From Dugong dugon (lineage: Eukaryota > Chordata > Mammalia > Sirenia > Dugongidae): a stretch of 64,000 bases of DNA. The stretch covers positions 97,217,819-97,281,818 of the forward strand of contig CM057471.1 of the NCBI GenBank assembly GCA_030035585.1. Reading direction: 5' to 3'. Below, in pieces: positions 46,587 through 58,329 of this stretch (positions are counted from its first letter, which is position 1; every line of letters starts with the position of its first letter). The notes under the pieces are model-generated. The model saw only the letters and a list, made by a program, of their open reading frames with translations. It made no database searches and was not told the origin of the DNA. The translations under genes and the position numbers were made by a program.

Positions 46587-49500
46587 ATGAAATGTTATCA
46601 AAATCCTAGAGCTACAAAAATGCAGATACCTAACACACCTTACAATCTAGTGTTAAGATTTCTTGAGACAATTCAAATTATCCTTCCTTCCACAATAATA
46701 GTAGGAGACTTCAACACACCACTCTCAGTAAAGGACAGAACAACTAAAAAGAAACTCAGCAAAGATACAGAAGACCTAAAGGACACAATCAGCCAACTGG
46801 ACCTCATAGACATATATAGAACAATCCATCCAACCGCTGCAAAGTACACATTCTTTTCCAATGCACATGGAACGTTCTCCAGAATAGACCACATCTTAGG
46901 CCACAGAGCAATCCTCAACAAGATCCAAAATGCTGAGATAATTCACAGTATCTTCTCTGACCACAATGCCATCAAGGTAGAAATTAACACTAGAAAGAGC
47001 AAGGACAAAAAATCAAACACATGGAAACTGAATAATAATCTGCTTACACATCAATGGGTAATAGAAGAAATCAGAGATGGAATTAAAAAATTCCTAGAAT
47101 CAAATGAAAATGAAAACACATCATACCAAAACCTTTGGGACACAGCAAAGGCAGTCCTCAGAGGACAATTTAGAGCAATAGATGCACATATCAAAAAAGA
47201 AGAAAGGGACAAAATCAAAACATTAACTACAGAACTCAAACAAATAGAAAGAGAACAACAAAAAAAGCCTACAACCACCGGAAGAAAGGAAATAGTAAAG
47301 ATCAGAGCAGAAATCAATGAAATAGAGAACAGAAAAACAATAGAAAGAATCAACAAAACCAAAAGTTGGTTCTTTGAAAGAATCAACAAAATCGACAAAC
47401 CACTGGCCAGACTGACAAAAGAAAAACAGCAGAGGGCACAAATAACCCAAATAAGAAATGAAATGGGGGACATTACAACAGACCCAACTGAAATAAAAAG
47501 GATTATAACAGAATATTATGAAAAACTATATTCCAACAAATTTGAAAACCTAGAGGAAATGGATAAATTTCTAGAAACATACGGCCTACCCAAACTACAA
47601 CAAAGTGATATTGAAAATCTGAACAGACCCATAACAAGAGAAGAGATTGAAAAGGTAATAAAAAAACTCCCAACCAAAAAAAGCCCTGGCCCAGATGGCT
47701 TCACTGGAGAATTCTACAAAACATTTACAGAAGAGCTCGTACCAGTTCTACTCAAGTTATTTCAGAGCATAGAAGAGGAAGCAACACTTCCAAATTCATT
47801 CTATTATGAAGCCAGCATAACGCTGATACCAAAACCAGGCAAAGACATCACAAAAAAAGAAAATTACAGACCAATATCTCTCATGAATATAGATGCAAAA
47901 ATTCTGAACAAAATTCTAGCCAATAGAATTCAGTATCATATCAAAAAAATAATACACCACGACCAAGTAGGATTCATACCAGGTATGCAAGGATGGTTTA
48001 ACATTAGAAAATCCATCAACGTAATCCACCACATAAATAAAAAGAAAGAAAAAAATCACATGATTATCTCAATTGATGCAGAAAAGGCATTTGACAAAGT
48101 CCAACACCCATTCCTGATAAAAGCTCTCAATAAAATAGGTATAGAAGGGAAATTTCTCAACATCATAAAGGGCATCTATGCAAAACCAACAGCCAACATC
48201 ATTCTTAATGGAGAAAGGCTGAAAACATTCCCCCTGAAAACAGGAACAAGACAAGGATGCCCTTTATCACCACTCCTATTTAACATTGTGCTGGAAGTTC
48301 TAGCTAGAGCAGTAAGGCAAGAGAAAGAAATAAAGGGCATCCAAATTGGTAATGAAGAAGTTAAACTGTCCCTGTTTGCAGATGATATGATACTATACAT
48401 AGAAAACCCTAAAGACTCCACGAGAAATTTACTGGAACTAATAGAAAGATTCAGCAGAGTAGCAGGATACAAGATAAACATTCAAAAATCAGTTGGATTC
48501 CTATACACCAGTAAAGAGAACGATGAAAAGGAGATCAGGAAATCAATACCATTTTCAATAGCCCCTAAAACGATAAAATACTTAGGAATAAATCTGACCA
48601 GGAATATAAAAGACCTATACAAAGAAAACTACAAAACACTGCTGCATGAAACCCAAAGGGATCTACATAAATGGAAAAACATACCATGCTCATGGATAGG
48701 CAGACTCAACATTGTGAAAATGGCAATTCTACCTAAAGCAATCTACAAATACAATGCAATTCCGATACAAATACCAACAACATTCTTCAAAGAGATGGAA
48801 AAACTAATTATTAACTTTATATGGAAAGGGAAGAAACCTCGAATAAGTAAAGCACTACTGAAGAAGAAGAATAAAGTTGGAGGACTCACACTACCTGACT
48901 TGAGAACCTACTATACAGCTACAGTACTCAAAACAGCCTGGTACTGGTACAACAACAGAGACATTGACCAATGGAACAGAATTGAGAACTCAGATGTAAA
49001 TCCATCCACCTACGGTCACCTGATTTTTGACAAGGGCCCAAAATACATCAAATGGGGAAAAGACAGTCTTTTTAACAAATGGTGCTGGCAAAACTGGATA
49101 TCCATTTGTAGAAAAATGAAACAGGACCCATACCTCACACCATATACAAAAACTACTTCAAAATGGATCAAAGACCTGAATATAAAGCCTCAAACTATAA
49201 AATTCATAGAAGAAAAAATAGGACCAACACTTCAGGCCTTAATACATGGCATTAACAGGATACAAACCATAAACATCAACACAAAAAACCCAACAGATAA
49301 ACTAGGTAATTGGGATCTTCTAAAAATCAAACATCTATGCTCTTCAAAAGATTTCACCAAAAGAGTTAAAAGAGAACCTACAGACTGGGAAAAAATTTTT
49401 GGACAGTACAAGTCAGACAAAGGTCTAATCTCCATAATCTACAAGAAAATCCAACACCTCTACAACAAAAAGACAACCAATCCTATCAAAAAATGGGCAA

Positions 49501-50099
49501 AGGAAATGAACAGACACTTCACCAAGGAAGACATTCAAATGGCCAACAGACACATGAGGAAATGCTCGCGATCACTAGCCATTAGAGAAATGCAAATTAA
49601 AACCACAATGAGATACCATCTCACCCCGGCATTACTGGCACGAATCAAAAACACTGGAAATAACAAATGTTGGAGGGGCTGCGGGGAGACGGGAACTCTT
49701 ATACACTGCTGGTGGGAATGCAAAATGATACAGCCATTCTGGAAAATGATATGGCGTTTCCTCAGAAAGCTAGAAATAGACGTACCATTCGATCCAGCAA
49801 TCCCACTCCTAGGAATATATCCTAGAGAAATAAGAGTCATCACTCGAATAGACATATGCACACCTATGTTCATGGCAGCATTATTCACAATAGCAAAACG
49901 ATGGAAACAACCTCGATGTCCATCAACAGACGAATGGATACACAAACTATGGTACATACACACAATGGAGTACTATGCAACGAGAAAGAACAATGAATCG
50001 GTGAACCATCTCATAACATGGATGAAACTGGAGGACATCATGCTGAGTGAAATAAGTCAATCACAAAAGGACAAATATTGTATGAGACCTCTATTGTAA
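46587..50099 (+). CDS. L1 ORF2 protein, N-terminally truncated (endonuclease remnant, reverse transcriptase, Cys-rich end)
   Basis: This is an uninterrupted frame of 1,170 codons, with L1 similarity from about residue 8 or 9. Residues up to about 130 are the C-terminal half of the apurinic-type endonuclease: VGDFNTP (catalytic Asp near residue 41) and SDHNAIK near 125. The N-terminal catalytic residues are missing, so no working nuclease is encoded. The reverse transcriptase follows: KKSPGPDGF near 365, [35 protein letters not shown] and FADD (residues 597-600, at 48375-48386). The Cys-rich end is [18 protein letters not shown] near residue 1030 (C-x3-C-x7-H-x4-C). Intact L1 ORF2 proteins have about 1,275 residues. 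The first 20 or so bases of the frame are flanking DNA, so its ATG is not a native start. It is not a host gene. Confidence 0.95.
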   Translation: MKCYQNPRATKMQIPNTPYNLVLRFLETIQIILPSTIIVGDFNTPLSVKDRTTKKKLSKDTEDLKDTISQLDLIDIYRTIHPTAAKYTFFSNAHGTFSRIDHILGHRAILNKIQNAEIIHSIFSDHNAIKVEINTRKSKDKKSNTWKLNNNLLTHQWVIEEIRDGIKKFLESNENENTSYQNLWDTAKAVLRGQFRAIDAHIKKEERDKIKTLTTELKQIEREQQKKPTTTGRKEIVKIRAEINEIENRKTIERINKTKSWFFERINKIDKPLARLTKEKQQRAQITQIRNEMGDITTDPTEIKRIITEYYEKLYSNKFENLEEMDKFLETYGLPKLQQSDIENLNRPITREEIEKVIKKLPTKKSPGPDGFTGEFYKTFTEELVPVLLKLFQSIEEEATLPNSFYYEASITLIPKPGKDITKKENYRPISLMNIDAKILNKILANRIQYHIKKIIHHDQVGFIPGMQGWFNIRKSINVIHHINKKKEKNHMIISIDAEKAFDKVQHPFLIKALNKIGIEGKFLNIIKGIYAKPTANIILNGERLKTFPLKTGTRQGCPLSPLLFNIVLEVLARAVRQEKEIKGIQIGNEEVKLSLFADDMILYIENPKDSTRNLLELIERFSRVAGYKINIQKSVGFLYTSKENDEKEIRKSIPFSIAPKTIKYLGINLTRNIKDLYKENYKTLLHETQRDLHKWKNIPCSWIGRLNIVKMAILPKAIYKYNAIPIQIPTTFFKEMEKLIINFIWKGKKPRISKALLKKKNKVGGLTLPDLRTYYTATVLKTAWYWYNNRDIDQWNRIENSDVNPSTYGHLIFDKGPKYIKWGKDSLFNKWCWQNWISICRKMKQDPYLTPYTKTTSKWIKDLNIKPQTIKFIEEKIGPTLQALIHGINRIQTININTKNPTDKLGNWDLLKIKHLCSSKDFTKRVKREPTDWEKIFGQYKSDKGLISIIYKKIQHLYNKKTTNPIKKWAKEMNRHFTKEDIQMANRHMRKCSRSLAIREMQIKTTMRYHLTPALLARIKNTGNNKCWRGCGETGTLIHCWWECKMIQPFWKMIWRFLRKLEIDVPFDPAIPLLGIYPREIRVITRIDICTPMFMAALFTIAKRWKQPRCPSTDEWIHKLWYIHTMEYYATRKNNESVNHLITWMKLEDIMLSEISQSQKDKYCMRPLL

Positions 50100-51655
50100 A
50101 AACCCATGAAAAAATTCACATGCAAAATGTAACAATCCTTGTTGGTTACCAGGGATGGGAGGGGGGTGGGGGGATACTAAATAGGTAATAGGTAAGTGGT
50201 AACTTGGGTGAGAGATGAGATAGTACATAGTACAGCGGAAACTAACACAACCTGCACAAGGAAAGGTCATGAAGGCCCTATAGACACATCCAAACCCCCA
50301 GAGGGACTGAGTTGTTGGACGGAGGGCTCTGGGGACCATGATCTCGGGGAACATCTAGCTCAATTGGCATGACACTACTTATAAAGATAATGCTCTACAT
50401 TCTACCTTGGTGAGTAGTGTCTGGGGTCTTAAAAGCCTATGAGCGGCCATCTAAGATACTCCACTGATCTCATCCCTTCGGGAACAAGGGAGAATGAAGA
50501 GAACAGGATACAAGGAAAAGATTAGTCCGAAGGACTAATGGTCCACAGCTACCAAGGCCTCCACGGGACTGAGCCCAGTACAGCTGGATGGTGCCCGGCT
50601 ACCACCAATGACTCCTTTGACCAGGATCACAACAGAGGGTTCTGGGCAGAGCTGGAGTAGGATGTAGAGCATAATTTTAACTCCCAAAAAAAAAAAAAAA
50701 AAAAAAAAAGAAGACCAGATATACTGGCCTAAAGAATACTAGAGAAACCTCGAGAGTGTGGCCCCCAGACACCCTTTCAGCTCAGAGGGGAAGTTACCTT
50801 CAAGGTTCGATGTTAAGCCTGGGAATGGACACCCCAGTAAAACTAAATGGGACTAACGATGTACAGGAGTCCGGTGACAAGGGCCAGAAGGCAGAGGGAG
50901 AGTAGGAAACTGATGATAAGGAACACAAATTGAATAAGGACACTGTCGATGTATTGTGAGATTGTTGACCACTGCTATGGGGCAACATTTGTAGTAACTA
51001 TTAAATGGGAGGCTGTTTTGTCCTGTAAGCCTTCATTTTGGGCGAGAATGGCAGCACAATTGGAAGAGCATAGTCAATATCACTTAAATGTGTAAGTAAA
51101 AAGTTTTGAAATGGTGTTTAAATAAAATAAAAATAAATAAATAAATAAACAAACAAAGGAGACTAAAGAGGTACAATAGTCCACTGACAAGGTCCAGAAG
51201 ACAGAAGGGGACAAGGAAGCCCCCTGGTGATAGGGAACACAAGGTGGAGTAAGGATATTCTTGATGTGCTGTGAGATTGTTAACCATTGTCATAGGGCAA
51301 CATGTGTAGTAACTGTTAAATGAAAAACTATTTTGTTCTGTAAGCCTTCATCTTAAGTGAGAATAACAGCACAGTTGGAAGAGCGTAGTCAATGTCACTG
51401 AACTGTGAATGTAGAAAATTTTGAAACGGTGTATCTTTGGCCATCTGTAATTTTCATCAAAAAAAAAGGTTGAGAATTTAGAGGCTTGATACGTTGTGGG
51501 GTCGTTAACCAATGTCAAAAAAAACAACATGTGTACTACTGTTTCATGAGAAACTATTTGCTCTGTAAGCTTTCACCTGAAGTACAATAAAATATATATT
51601 AAAAAAAAAAAAAAAAAAAAAAGAACGAGAAAGAGAGGAAAAAAAAAAAAAAAAA
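46610..51655 (+). mobile_element. 5'-truncated L1 with intact remaining ORF2 and a compound tail
   Basis: It has no 5' UTR and no ORF1, and begins within the ORF2 endonuclease domain. ORF2 stops at 50099; the 3' UTR then shows the type A block (ggggtcttaaaagcctatg near 50420), an internal run of about 25 A near 50690, a first end at about 51095-51155 (A-rich), a second similar unit (51159-51475) and a third (51476 to the poly(A) at 51600-51655). It is antisense to AGTPBP1. A target-site duplication was not found. The intact frame makes it one of the younger elements here. Confidence 0.85.
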
Positions 51656-51942
51656 TTATCCTTCCTGTTCTTGCAATCCTCCTTAAAATACTCAAATCCA
51701 CCAGTAGCATTCTATGACTAGTGTATACTGTCTATTATTCATACAGTAGTAAATGCTGGTAATTATGTATGATTAATTCTATATAAGAACTTTTTTAATT
51801 AATAATAAATGTTTATAGACAGTGTAAAAACCCTATATAGCATCATCTTATTTAATACTTAGTGCACATTTTCATTCAAATAATACAGATTTCATCTTTA
51901 GAAAGTATACATTTTACATTTTAAAACAACCTTAAATCTTTT

Positions 51943-52795
51943 TTTTAACTGTACTTTAGATGAAGGTTTACAGGGCAAACTAGCTTCTCATTAAACAATT
52001 AATATACATATTGTTTTATGAGATTGGTTGCCAACCCCACAACATGTCAACACTCTCCCCTTCTAGACCTTAGGATCCCCATTACCAGCTTTCCTGTCCC
52101 CTCCTGCCTTCTCGTCCTTGCCCCTGGGCTAGTGTGCCCATTTAGTGTCATTTTGTTTTTATGGGCCTGTCTAATCTTTGGCTGAAGGGTGAATCTCAGG
52201 AGTGACTTCACTGCTGAGCTAAAAAGGTGTCTCAGGGTTTCTCCAGTCTCTGTCAGACCAGTAAGTCTGTTTTTTTTTTTTTTTTTAGTAAGAATTTTAC
52301 TCTCCATTTTTCTCCAGCGCTGTCCGGGACCCTCTGTGATCCCTGTCAGAGTAATCGGTGGTGGTAGCTGGGCACCATCTAGTTGTGCTGGACTCAGTCT
52401 GGTGGAGGCTGTGGAACTTGTGGTCCATTAGTCCTTTCTTTCCCTTGTGTCTTTAATTTTCCTCATTCTCCCTTGCTCCAGACAGGGTGAGACCAGGGGA
52501 GTATCTTAGATGGCCACTCACAAGCTTTTAAGACCCCAAACGCTACTCACCAAAGTAGAATGTAGAACATTTTCTTTATAAACTATGTCATGCCAATTGA
52601 GCTAGATGCTCCCCAAGACCATGGTCCCCACAGCCCTCAGTCCCGTAATTTGGTCCCTCAGGGTGTTTGGATGTATCTATGCTGCTTCCATGACCTTGCC
52701 TTCGTCAAGATGTGCTGGCTTTCCCACTATTGTGTATTATCTTACCCTTCACCAAAGTTACCACTTATCTATTGTCTACTTAGTGTAAAACCATC
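51943..52795 (-). mobile_element. 5'-truncated L1, 3' UTR type A, reversed
   Basis: It starts on the plus strand at the end block (aactgtactttagatgaagg) and runs to gttaccacttatctattg. It contains the complement of ggggtcttaaaagcttgtg at 52520-52540. Confidence 0.9.
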
Positions 52796-52847
52796 TTAAA
52801 TCTCGACTCATACCATTTTTATAATTTTTCAGATTTATGTTACAATT

Positions 52848-52965
52848 AAAAACCAAAAACCAAAACCAAACCCGTTGCCATCGAGTGGATTCCAACTCAT
52901 AGCGACCCTACGGGACACAGCAGAACTGCCCCACAGGATTCCAAGGAGCAGCTGGTGGATTATGT
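52848..52965 (-). mobile_element. Afrotherian SINE 3' half, reversed
   Basis: It runs from aaccaaaaccaaacccgttg to aaggagcagctggtggatt; the tRNA-like head is missing. Confidence 0.9.
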
Positions 52966-54235
52966 TGCAAATGTTGCAACTGTTCCTTCCCAAAAACCCT
53001 GAATATCTTTTAATTTTATATATCAATGCTTACTGAAGCAGAATTTGTGACATCACTAAAAAGTGAAACATTAATGCCAATTCAACAAGTCAATCACATA
53101 TTTATGCAATATTTAGTAATGCTATATTTAAAGGACAACAAACACGCAAAAGAACAGACTTCAAATTGTTTTACTTAACAGATTTAGAAGATACAGATAT
53201 TCTGGATATTTTTCTTTTAAGTCAGCAAAATAAATATGTGAATTTTTTTTTTCATTTTTCTTTATCAACCCAATTGACTTTTTTAATAATGACTACAAAA
53301 TCAAAGTAACTTTCTTGCAATTTCCAAGTTAATTTAGAATCACTATATATTCAAAGGAGAAAAATATCCTATGTGCTTTCAAAAGTGTTGTTGCTGCCAA
53401 AATCAGGAGTTTAAGACACTTCTGCATGTTGACTGGTATGACTTTCTCTAAAGCTATGTTAACAGCACACCTCATTAACAGTTTACTGTGAATTTTATTA
53501 AAGAGGTCACAGAGTTGAAAAGGTTAATGTTGGGCACTATGTCATAGCCAATGCTGCTTCAGCAGTTAAGGCCTGATTCAAACTTCCAGTTCACATAGTG
53601 TAACACAGGCAGTTCTCTCCTCTCCCACCCAGGACTTGATTAAAATAGATAGCAACGAAATAAAGTTATGTTTAAGCCCAGGGTGACAAAAAAGAAACCT
53701 GGGGAGGGGTGGGGGCTGCAAGGAGGGGATAAGAAGATGAGAAAATTCATGATGGGGGGGAGGTATTCTGCCCAGAAGAACCTAGGAAAGGCCAGGGACT
53801 TGGAAATGCCAAGTTCCACAGACGAAGAGACTGAGAAACTGCATGTAACTTCCTACACCTCAACACCCCCAGGTCCCACAATTGTGGAAAATGCTCAACA
53901 GCCAGGCATCTAACCCCCGGCAAATAATCAAAGAACTCTTTACCAGAGAAACTGACAACCCCAGGAATTCTGCTTTTTGGGACTCAGAAGTCCCGGAGGG
54001 AAAAAGTCAGCTCTCAATGCCATTACCCTGGGGCTAAGCCACTGAGTCCCACACACGGCCTCAGAGTCCACTTTTTATTGCTGAAGCCTGAGGCCAGAGC
54101 ACATCAGAGTATACAGAAAACCTCTGCTGTGAAAGTCTGTGTTCATTACAGTTACAGTGTAATAGAAAGAACAGGCAGCTAATAGTAAGTGTTGGATTTT
54201 ACCAAGTTTGTGGTTTTGCCAAGCAAGTGTGATAA
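52966..54235. other. Stretch upstream of AGTPBP1 c1 without recognised element
   Basis: The sequence is ordinary, with a purine-rich part (53690-53790). The frame 53668-53913 has no recognisable product. Confidence 0.5.
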
Positions 54236-54440
54236 TGCAAGAACCCGTTACTGTCGAGTCGATTTCGATTCATAGCAACCCTAGAGGACAGAGTAGAACT
54301 GCCCATAGGGTTTCCAAGGCTGTAAATCTTTACGGAAGCAGACTGCTACATCTTTCTCCCACTGAGTGACTGACAGGTTTCAACCGCAGACCTTTCGGTT
54401 AGCAGCTGAGCACTTAACCACTGTGCCACCAGGGCTCCTT
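54236..54440 (-). mobile_element. Afrotherian SINE, long form, reversed
   Basis: It runs from caagaacccgttactgtcga to ctgtgccaccagggctcctt, close to full length. Confidence 0.94.
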
Positions 54441-54599
54441 TGTCAGCAAGACAGGGGCAATATTGAGTGTTGTTGAGAGTGCTGGCAAGGGAGTGACTAT
54501 AATGACTGACCACGGCACATAAGTATAATCTACACATTCCTCTTTACTGGATCTTTTTCCTGACCATATAATCACGCTGTTATTTCTATCTCGTAGGGG

Positions 54600-56440
54600 A
54601 AAAAACTTACTTTCTTGCTCCCACTTCCTCAATCCACCTACTGCCTCATTTCTCCCCTCCTTACAGTGAAGAATTTCTATGCTCGCTGTCAACAATTCCT
54701 CTCTTCCCATTCTCTCTTAAACACAACCGAATCAGGCTTTTTTGAGTCACCAATGACCTCCATGTTCCTAAACCTAATTGCCAGTTCTTAGTCCTCATGT
54801 CACTTGTTCTATCAGCAGCTGTTACGGGTTAAACTTTGTCCCCCAAAAATATGTGTTGTAAATTCTAACCTCTATGCCTGCGGTCCATAATCCCACTTGG
54901 GGATTATGTTAATGAGACAGGATTAGTTAATGATTATGTTAATGAGACAGGATTAGTGTAGAGTATATTTTGAGTCAATCTTTTTTTGAGGTATAAAAGA
55001 GATTAAACAAGTGAGCAGAAGCAGAGATGGGGAAGAGAGATGCCAAGACACGTGCAGATCTTCCAGGAGCAGAAAACTCAATGGCACATGGACCTTCCTC
55101 CAAAGCCAACAGAAAGCCTTCCCCTAAAAGCCAGCACGCTGAATTCGAACTTCTAGCCTCCTGAACTGTGACAAAATAAATTTGTTTGTCAAAGCCACCC
55201 ATTTACAGTATTTCTGTTACAGCAGCATTTGATACAGCTGATCATTCCCTCCTCTTGGAAATATTTTTCTTCATTTGAACATACCCTGTTTTCTGCCTAA
55301 CTAACTGGCCAGCCCCTCCTTCTAAATTTCCTTTACTGAAGTGACTTGGGGCTCAGTTGTTGTCCTCTTCTAACCTCTTCCTTGGTGGTCTCATACTCAA
55401 CATCTCCACTTGAATCTCTAATAAGTAATAAACTCAACATATCCAAAACTGATCTTGTGACCTTCTTTTCCAAACCTGCTCCACCTTCAGCTTTCCCCAT
55501 CTAAACTAAAGACAATTCTTTCTCTCCGACTGCTCATTATTCATTCTTGGCTCCTGTCTTATACCCCACATCCAATCCAAAAGGAAGTCCTACTTTTGAA
55601 ATATATCCAGAATCTGACTAGATATCACTTCACCACATCTACTACCACCACCCTGGCCCAAGGCACCATCGCCACTAGTCTCCCTTCTTTTAAACCCCAC
55701 CCTCCACACACACAGTCTAACCTCAACACAACAGCCTGAGTGATCCTCTTAAAACTTTAGATAGATCTTGTCACCACTTTGATCAAAGTTTTGCAATGCT
55801 CCACATTTCAGTGGCATAAAAGGCCCTACAGGAATGTCCCCGAACCCTTACCTCTCTAACCTCATCTCCTACAACTCTCCTCGCTCACTCTGCTCCAGAC
55901 ACACTGACTGGGCCTCCTGGTTTTTCTCCAACACACCAGGTTCACTCAAACTATTCCCTCTGCCTGGATAGCTCTTCTGCCAGATATCCAAAGAAGTAAC
56001 TCCCTCATATCTTTTGCTCAAATATTATCTTTTCAATAAAGCTTATCCCAACCATCCTAGTTAATATTACAAACCCATCTTCCAACCCTAGCATGCCCAT
56101 TGCCCCCTGCCCAGATCTACTTTGTCTTTTTCCAGATCACTTATGTTCTTCTAATACAGGATGATGTGGGTAGTAGAAACCCAAGGTTCTTGATATAGCC
56201 ACTTAAGAAGTCACATGGCATGACAGCTAATATCTCAGTGGTCACTATTTGAGTCTTTTGAATCATCTTGTAAACTAGATAGTTTAACTATGTATACTAT
56301 TTATTAGCTATCTCTCTCCACTAGAATAAAAGTTTCACAAGGGCAGACATCTTTGTTTTGCTCACGAAATGTCTCCCAAGTGCCTAGAACAGTGTCGGCA
56401 CAATGCAGGTGCTAAATAAATTCTGAATGAACAAATGCTT
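54600..56440 (+). mobile_element. Ancient L2 LINE, RT region to 3' end, with one LTR inside
   Basis: The order tcaccaatgacctccatg, agtcctcatgtcacttg, atttgatacagctgatcattc, aaactcaacatatccaaaac, taccccacatccaatcc, atatatccagaatctgac, cacactgactgggcctcc and taaataaattctgaatgaac follows L2 from the palm region to its 3' terminus. It is one of the longest L2 copies in the window. There is no open frame. Confidence 0.85.
54820..55221 (+). mobile_element. MaLR-type LTR (402 bp) inside the L2
   Basis: It starts tgttacgggttaaac and stops at tatttctgttaca, with gcagc on both sides (54815-54819 and 55222-55226). Compared with related LTRs, the last about 20 bases (a gcagcactagataactaagaca-type end) are missing. 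A 27-base unit around gattatgttaatgagacagg is tandemly duplicated near 54900-54955. Confidence 0.8.
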
Positions 56441-56574
56441 TGAAGTTTTCTTTTGAGAAAATGTTACTACACAAGTGAGCAAGAAATTCTTCATTTTAAA
56501 AAATTCCATAAGACAGTGGATATGGTATACTGGTGTTAAACATCTATCCCAACTTCACTCTAGCATGCCTTCCA

Positions 56575-56785
56575 GTACTACAGGGGCTTGAAAGCTTGGG
56601 GGAAAAAAAGCATTTCCCAGACTCCCCTGAAGCTAGGGTTGCAGGTGTGATTTAAATCAACCAATCTCATCATTTATGAGAGATTTAAAAAAGACTGCAA
56701 GTAAGGCAAAGGCTGCCTGATTCTGAAGGCAAGCACAAACATAGATATGTTAAGTTGTTCTACAGCAGAGTTTGCAGAGGTCCCA
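56575..56785. repeat. Unclassified repeat R, copy 1
   Basis: The stretch caggggcttgaaagcttggg ... atcaaccaatctcatcattt ... tctgaaggcaagcacaaac recurs at 60275-60470. About 200 bp; the family is not known to me. Confidence 0.7.
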
Positions 56786-56884
56786 GAGTCTAGTTCAAGG
56801 TTTCTCAACCTGGGTTCCACAAGATGTTTCTAGCTAGAGTTGTTTGGGATATAACACTTGAATTAAATTTAAAAAACAAAAAAC

Positions 56885-56972
56885 TTTTTAACTTTGCACA
56901 CCAAGCAATTGTACACTTTAAATGGGTGAATTGTGTGATATGTGAATTATATCTCAATAAAGCTGCTAAAAA
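56885..56972 (+). mobile_element. Old L1 3' terminus
   Basis: It runs from gcaattgtacactttaaatg through attatatctcaataaagctg to a poly(A). Confidence 0.7.
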
Positions 56973-57712
56973 AAAAAAACTTATTAGGGAAATGCAAATC
57001 AAAACCACAATGAGGTATACCACCTCATACCCACTAGGATGGCTATTATCAGAAAATAAATAAATAAAATAAGCAGCAGTGGTGAGAATGTGGACTGCTG
57101 ATGAGAATGTAAAAATGGTGCACTGCTGTAGAATAATTTGGTGGTTCCTGAAAAGTTAAACATAAAATTACTATATAACCCCAGCCATTCCAATACTACA
57201 TATATACCCAAAAGCCAAGAACTCAAAAGATACTTGTATACCAATGTTCACTGCAGCGTTATTCACAGCAGTCGAACGGTGGAAACCACCCAAGTGTCCA
57301 TCAACAGATGAATGGATAAACAAAATGTGGTACATCCATAAAATGGAATATTACTCAGCCATAAAAAAAAATGAAATTCTGATACATGCTCTGACATGAA
57401 TAAACCTTGAAGACATTATGCTAAGTGAAATAAGTCCAACACAAAAGGACAAATAGTGTATAGTCCCACTTAAATGAAGTATGTAGAATTGACAAATGCA
57501 GAAAGACAAAGTTTATTAGTGGCTACCAAGGGCTGGGGGAGGGAAGAATGGGATAATGACTTTCCGTTTGGAGTGATAAAAACTTGGAAATGAAGAGTGT
57601 TGATTACACAACACGGTGAATGTCATTAACATCACTGAATTGTACACTTAAAAAAATTGTTAAAAACAGACATTTTTGCTATATATTTTTTACCATAATT
57701 AAAAAAAAAAAA
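56973..57712 (+). mobile_element. Old L1 (L1MA/MB-like), ORF2 end and 3' UTR
   Basis: The remnant runs from ggaaatgcaaatcaaaaccac (the REMQIKTT coding word) through atggaatattactcagcc to actgaattgtacacttaaaa and a poly(A). The same L1 region is intact in the element at 49560-50099. Confidence 0.85.
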
Positions 57713-58110
57713 AACTTAGTCTCTGTGGGAACTTTCTTAATTCAAATATTCCTAAATTAGGGCTAGGGGATGATGTCCTTTGTACCTCCATATCGGCTTC
57801 TGTTATGATAGAGCACATTGTCCTCTTACACAAAAGCAAAACTACCTACCCATCTGGGTCTTTAGGAGACATACTCCTTCTCCAGCAGAGATAAACAGCT
57901 ACACTAAAACATCTTTGCTCTCATATAATGAACCACAGTATAGGGGTTCTGCAGGAGTTGATTTTTATATATTTAAAGGTGGCTAGAATTAATGTACTAG
58001 AATTAAACATGGGAATTTGACCATATTAGCAAAAAATCAAAGCAGTAGCATCAATCTGCTCTAGCTAGCCTACGCCTAAGGAAAAGCAAGCAATGTGGTT
58101 TACTCTAGGG
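57713..58110. other. Stretch without recognised element
   Basis: No repeat or exon signature recognised. Confidence 0.5.
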
Positions 58111-58111
58111 G

Positions 58112-58326
58112 AAAAAAGAAGGTCCTCGGTGATGCAACAGTTAAGTGCTCAAATACTAACCAAAAGGTTGGAGGTTCAAACCTACCCAGAGGTACCTCAT
58201 AAGAAAGGCCTGATGATCTGTTTCTGAAAGGTCACAGTCTTGAAAACTATATGGAGCACAGCTCTCCTGTGCAACACATGGGGTCACCATGAGTCAGCAT
58301 CAACTCGACGGCAACTAACAACAACA
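58112..58326 (+). mobile_element. Afrotherian SINE, long form, diverged
   Basis: It runs from aaggtcctcggtgatgcaac through ctgatgatctgtttctgaaag to gacggcaactaacaacaac. Confidence 0.88.
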
Positions 58327-58329
58327 GTC

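Noticed and set aside
46673..49963. Several minus-strand frames of 60-142 codons
   Set aside because: They are antisense shadows of the L1 ORF2 frame.
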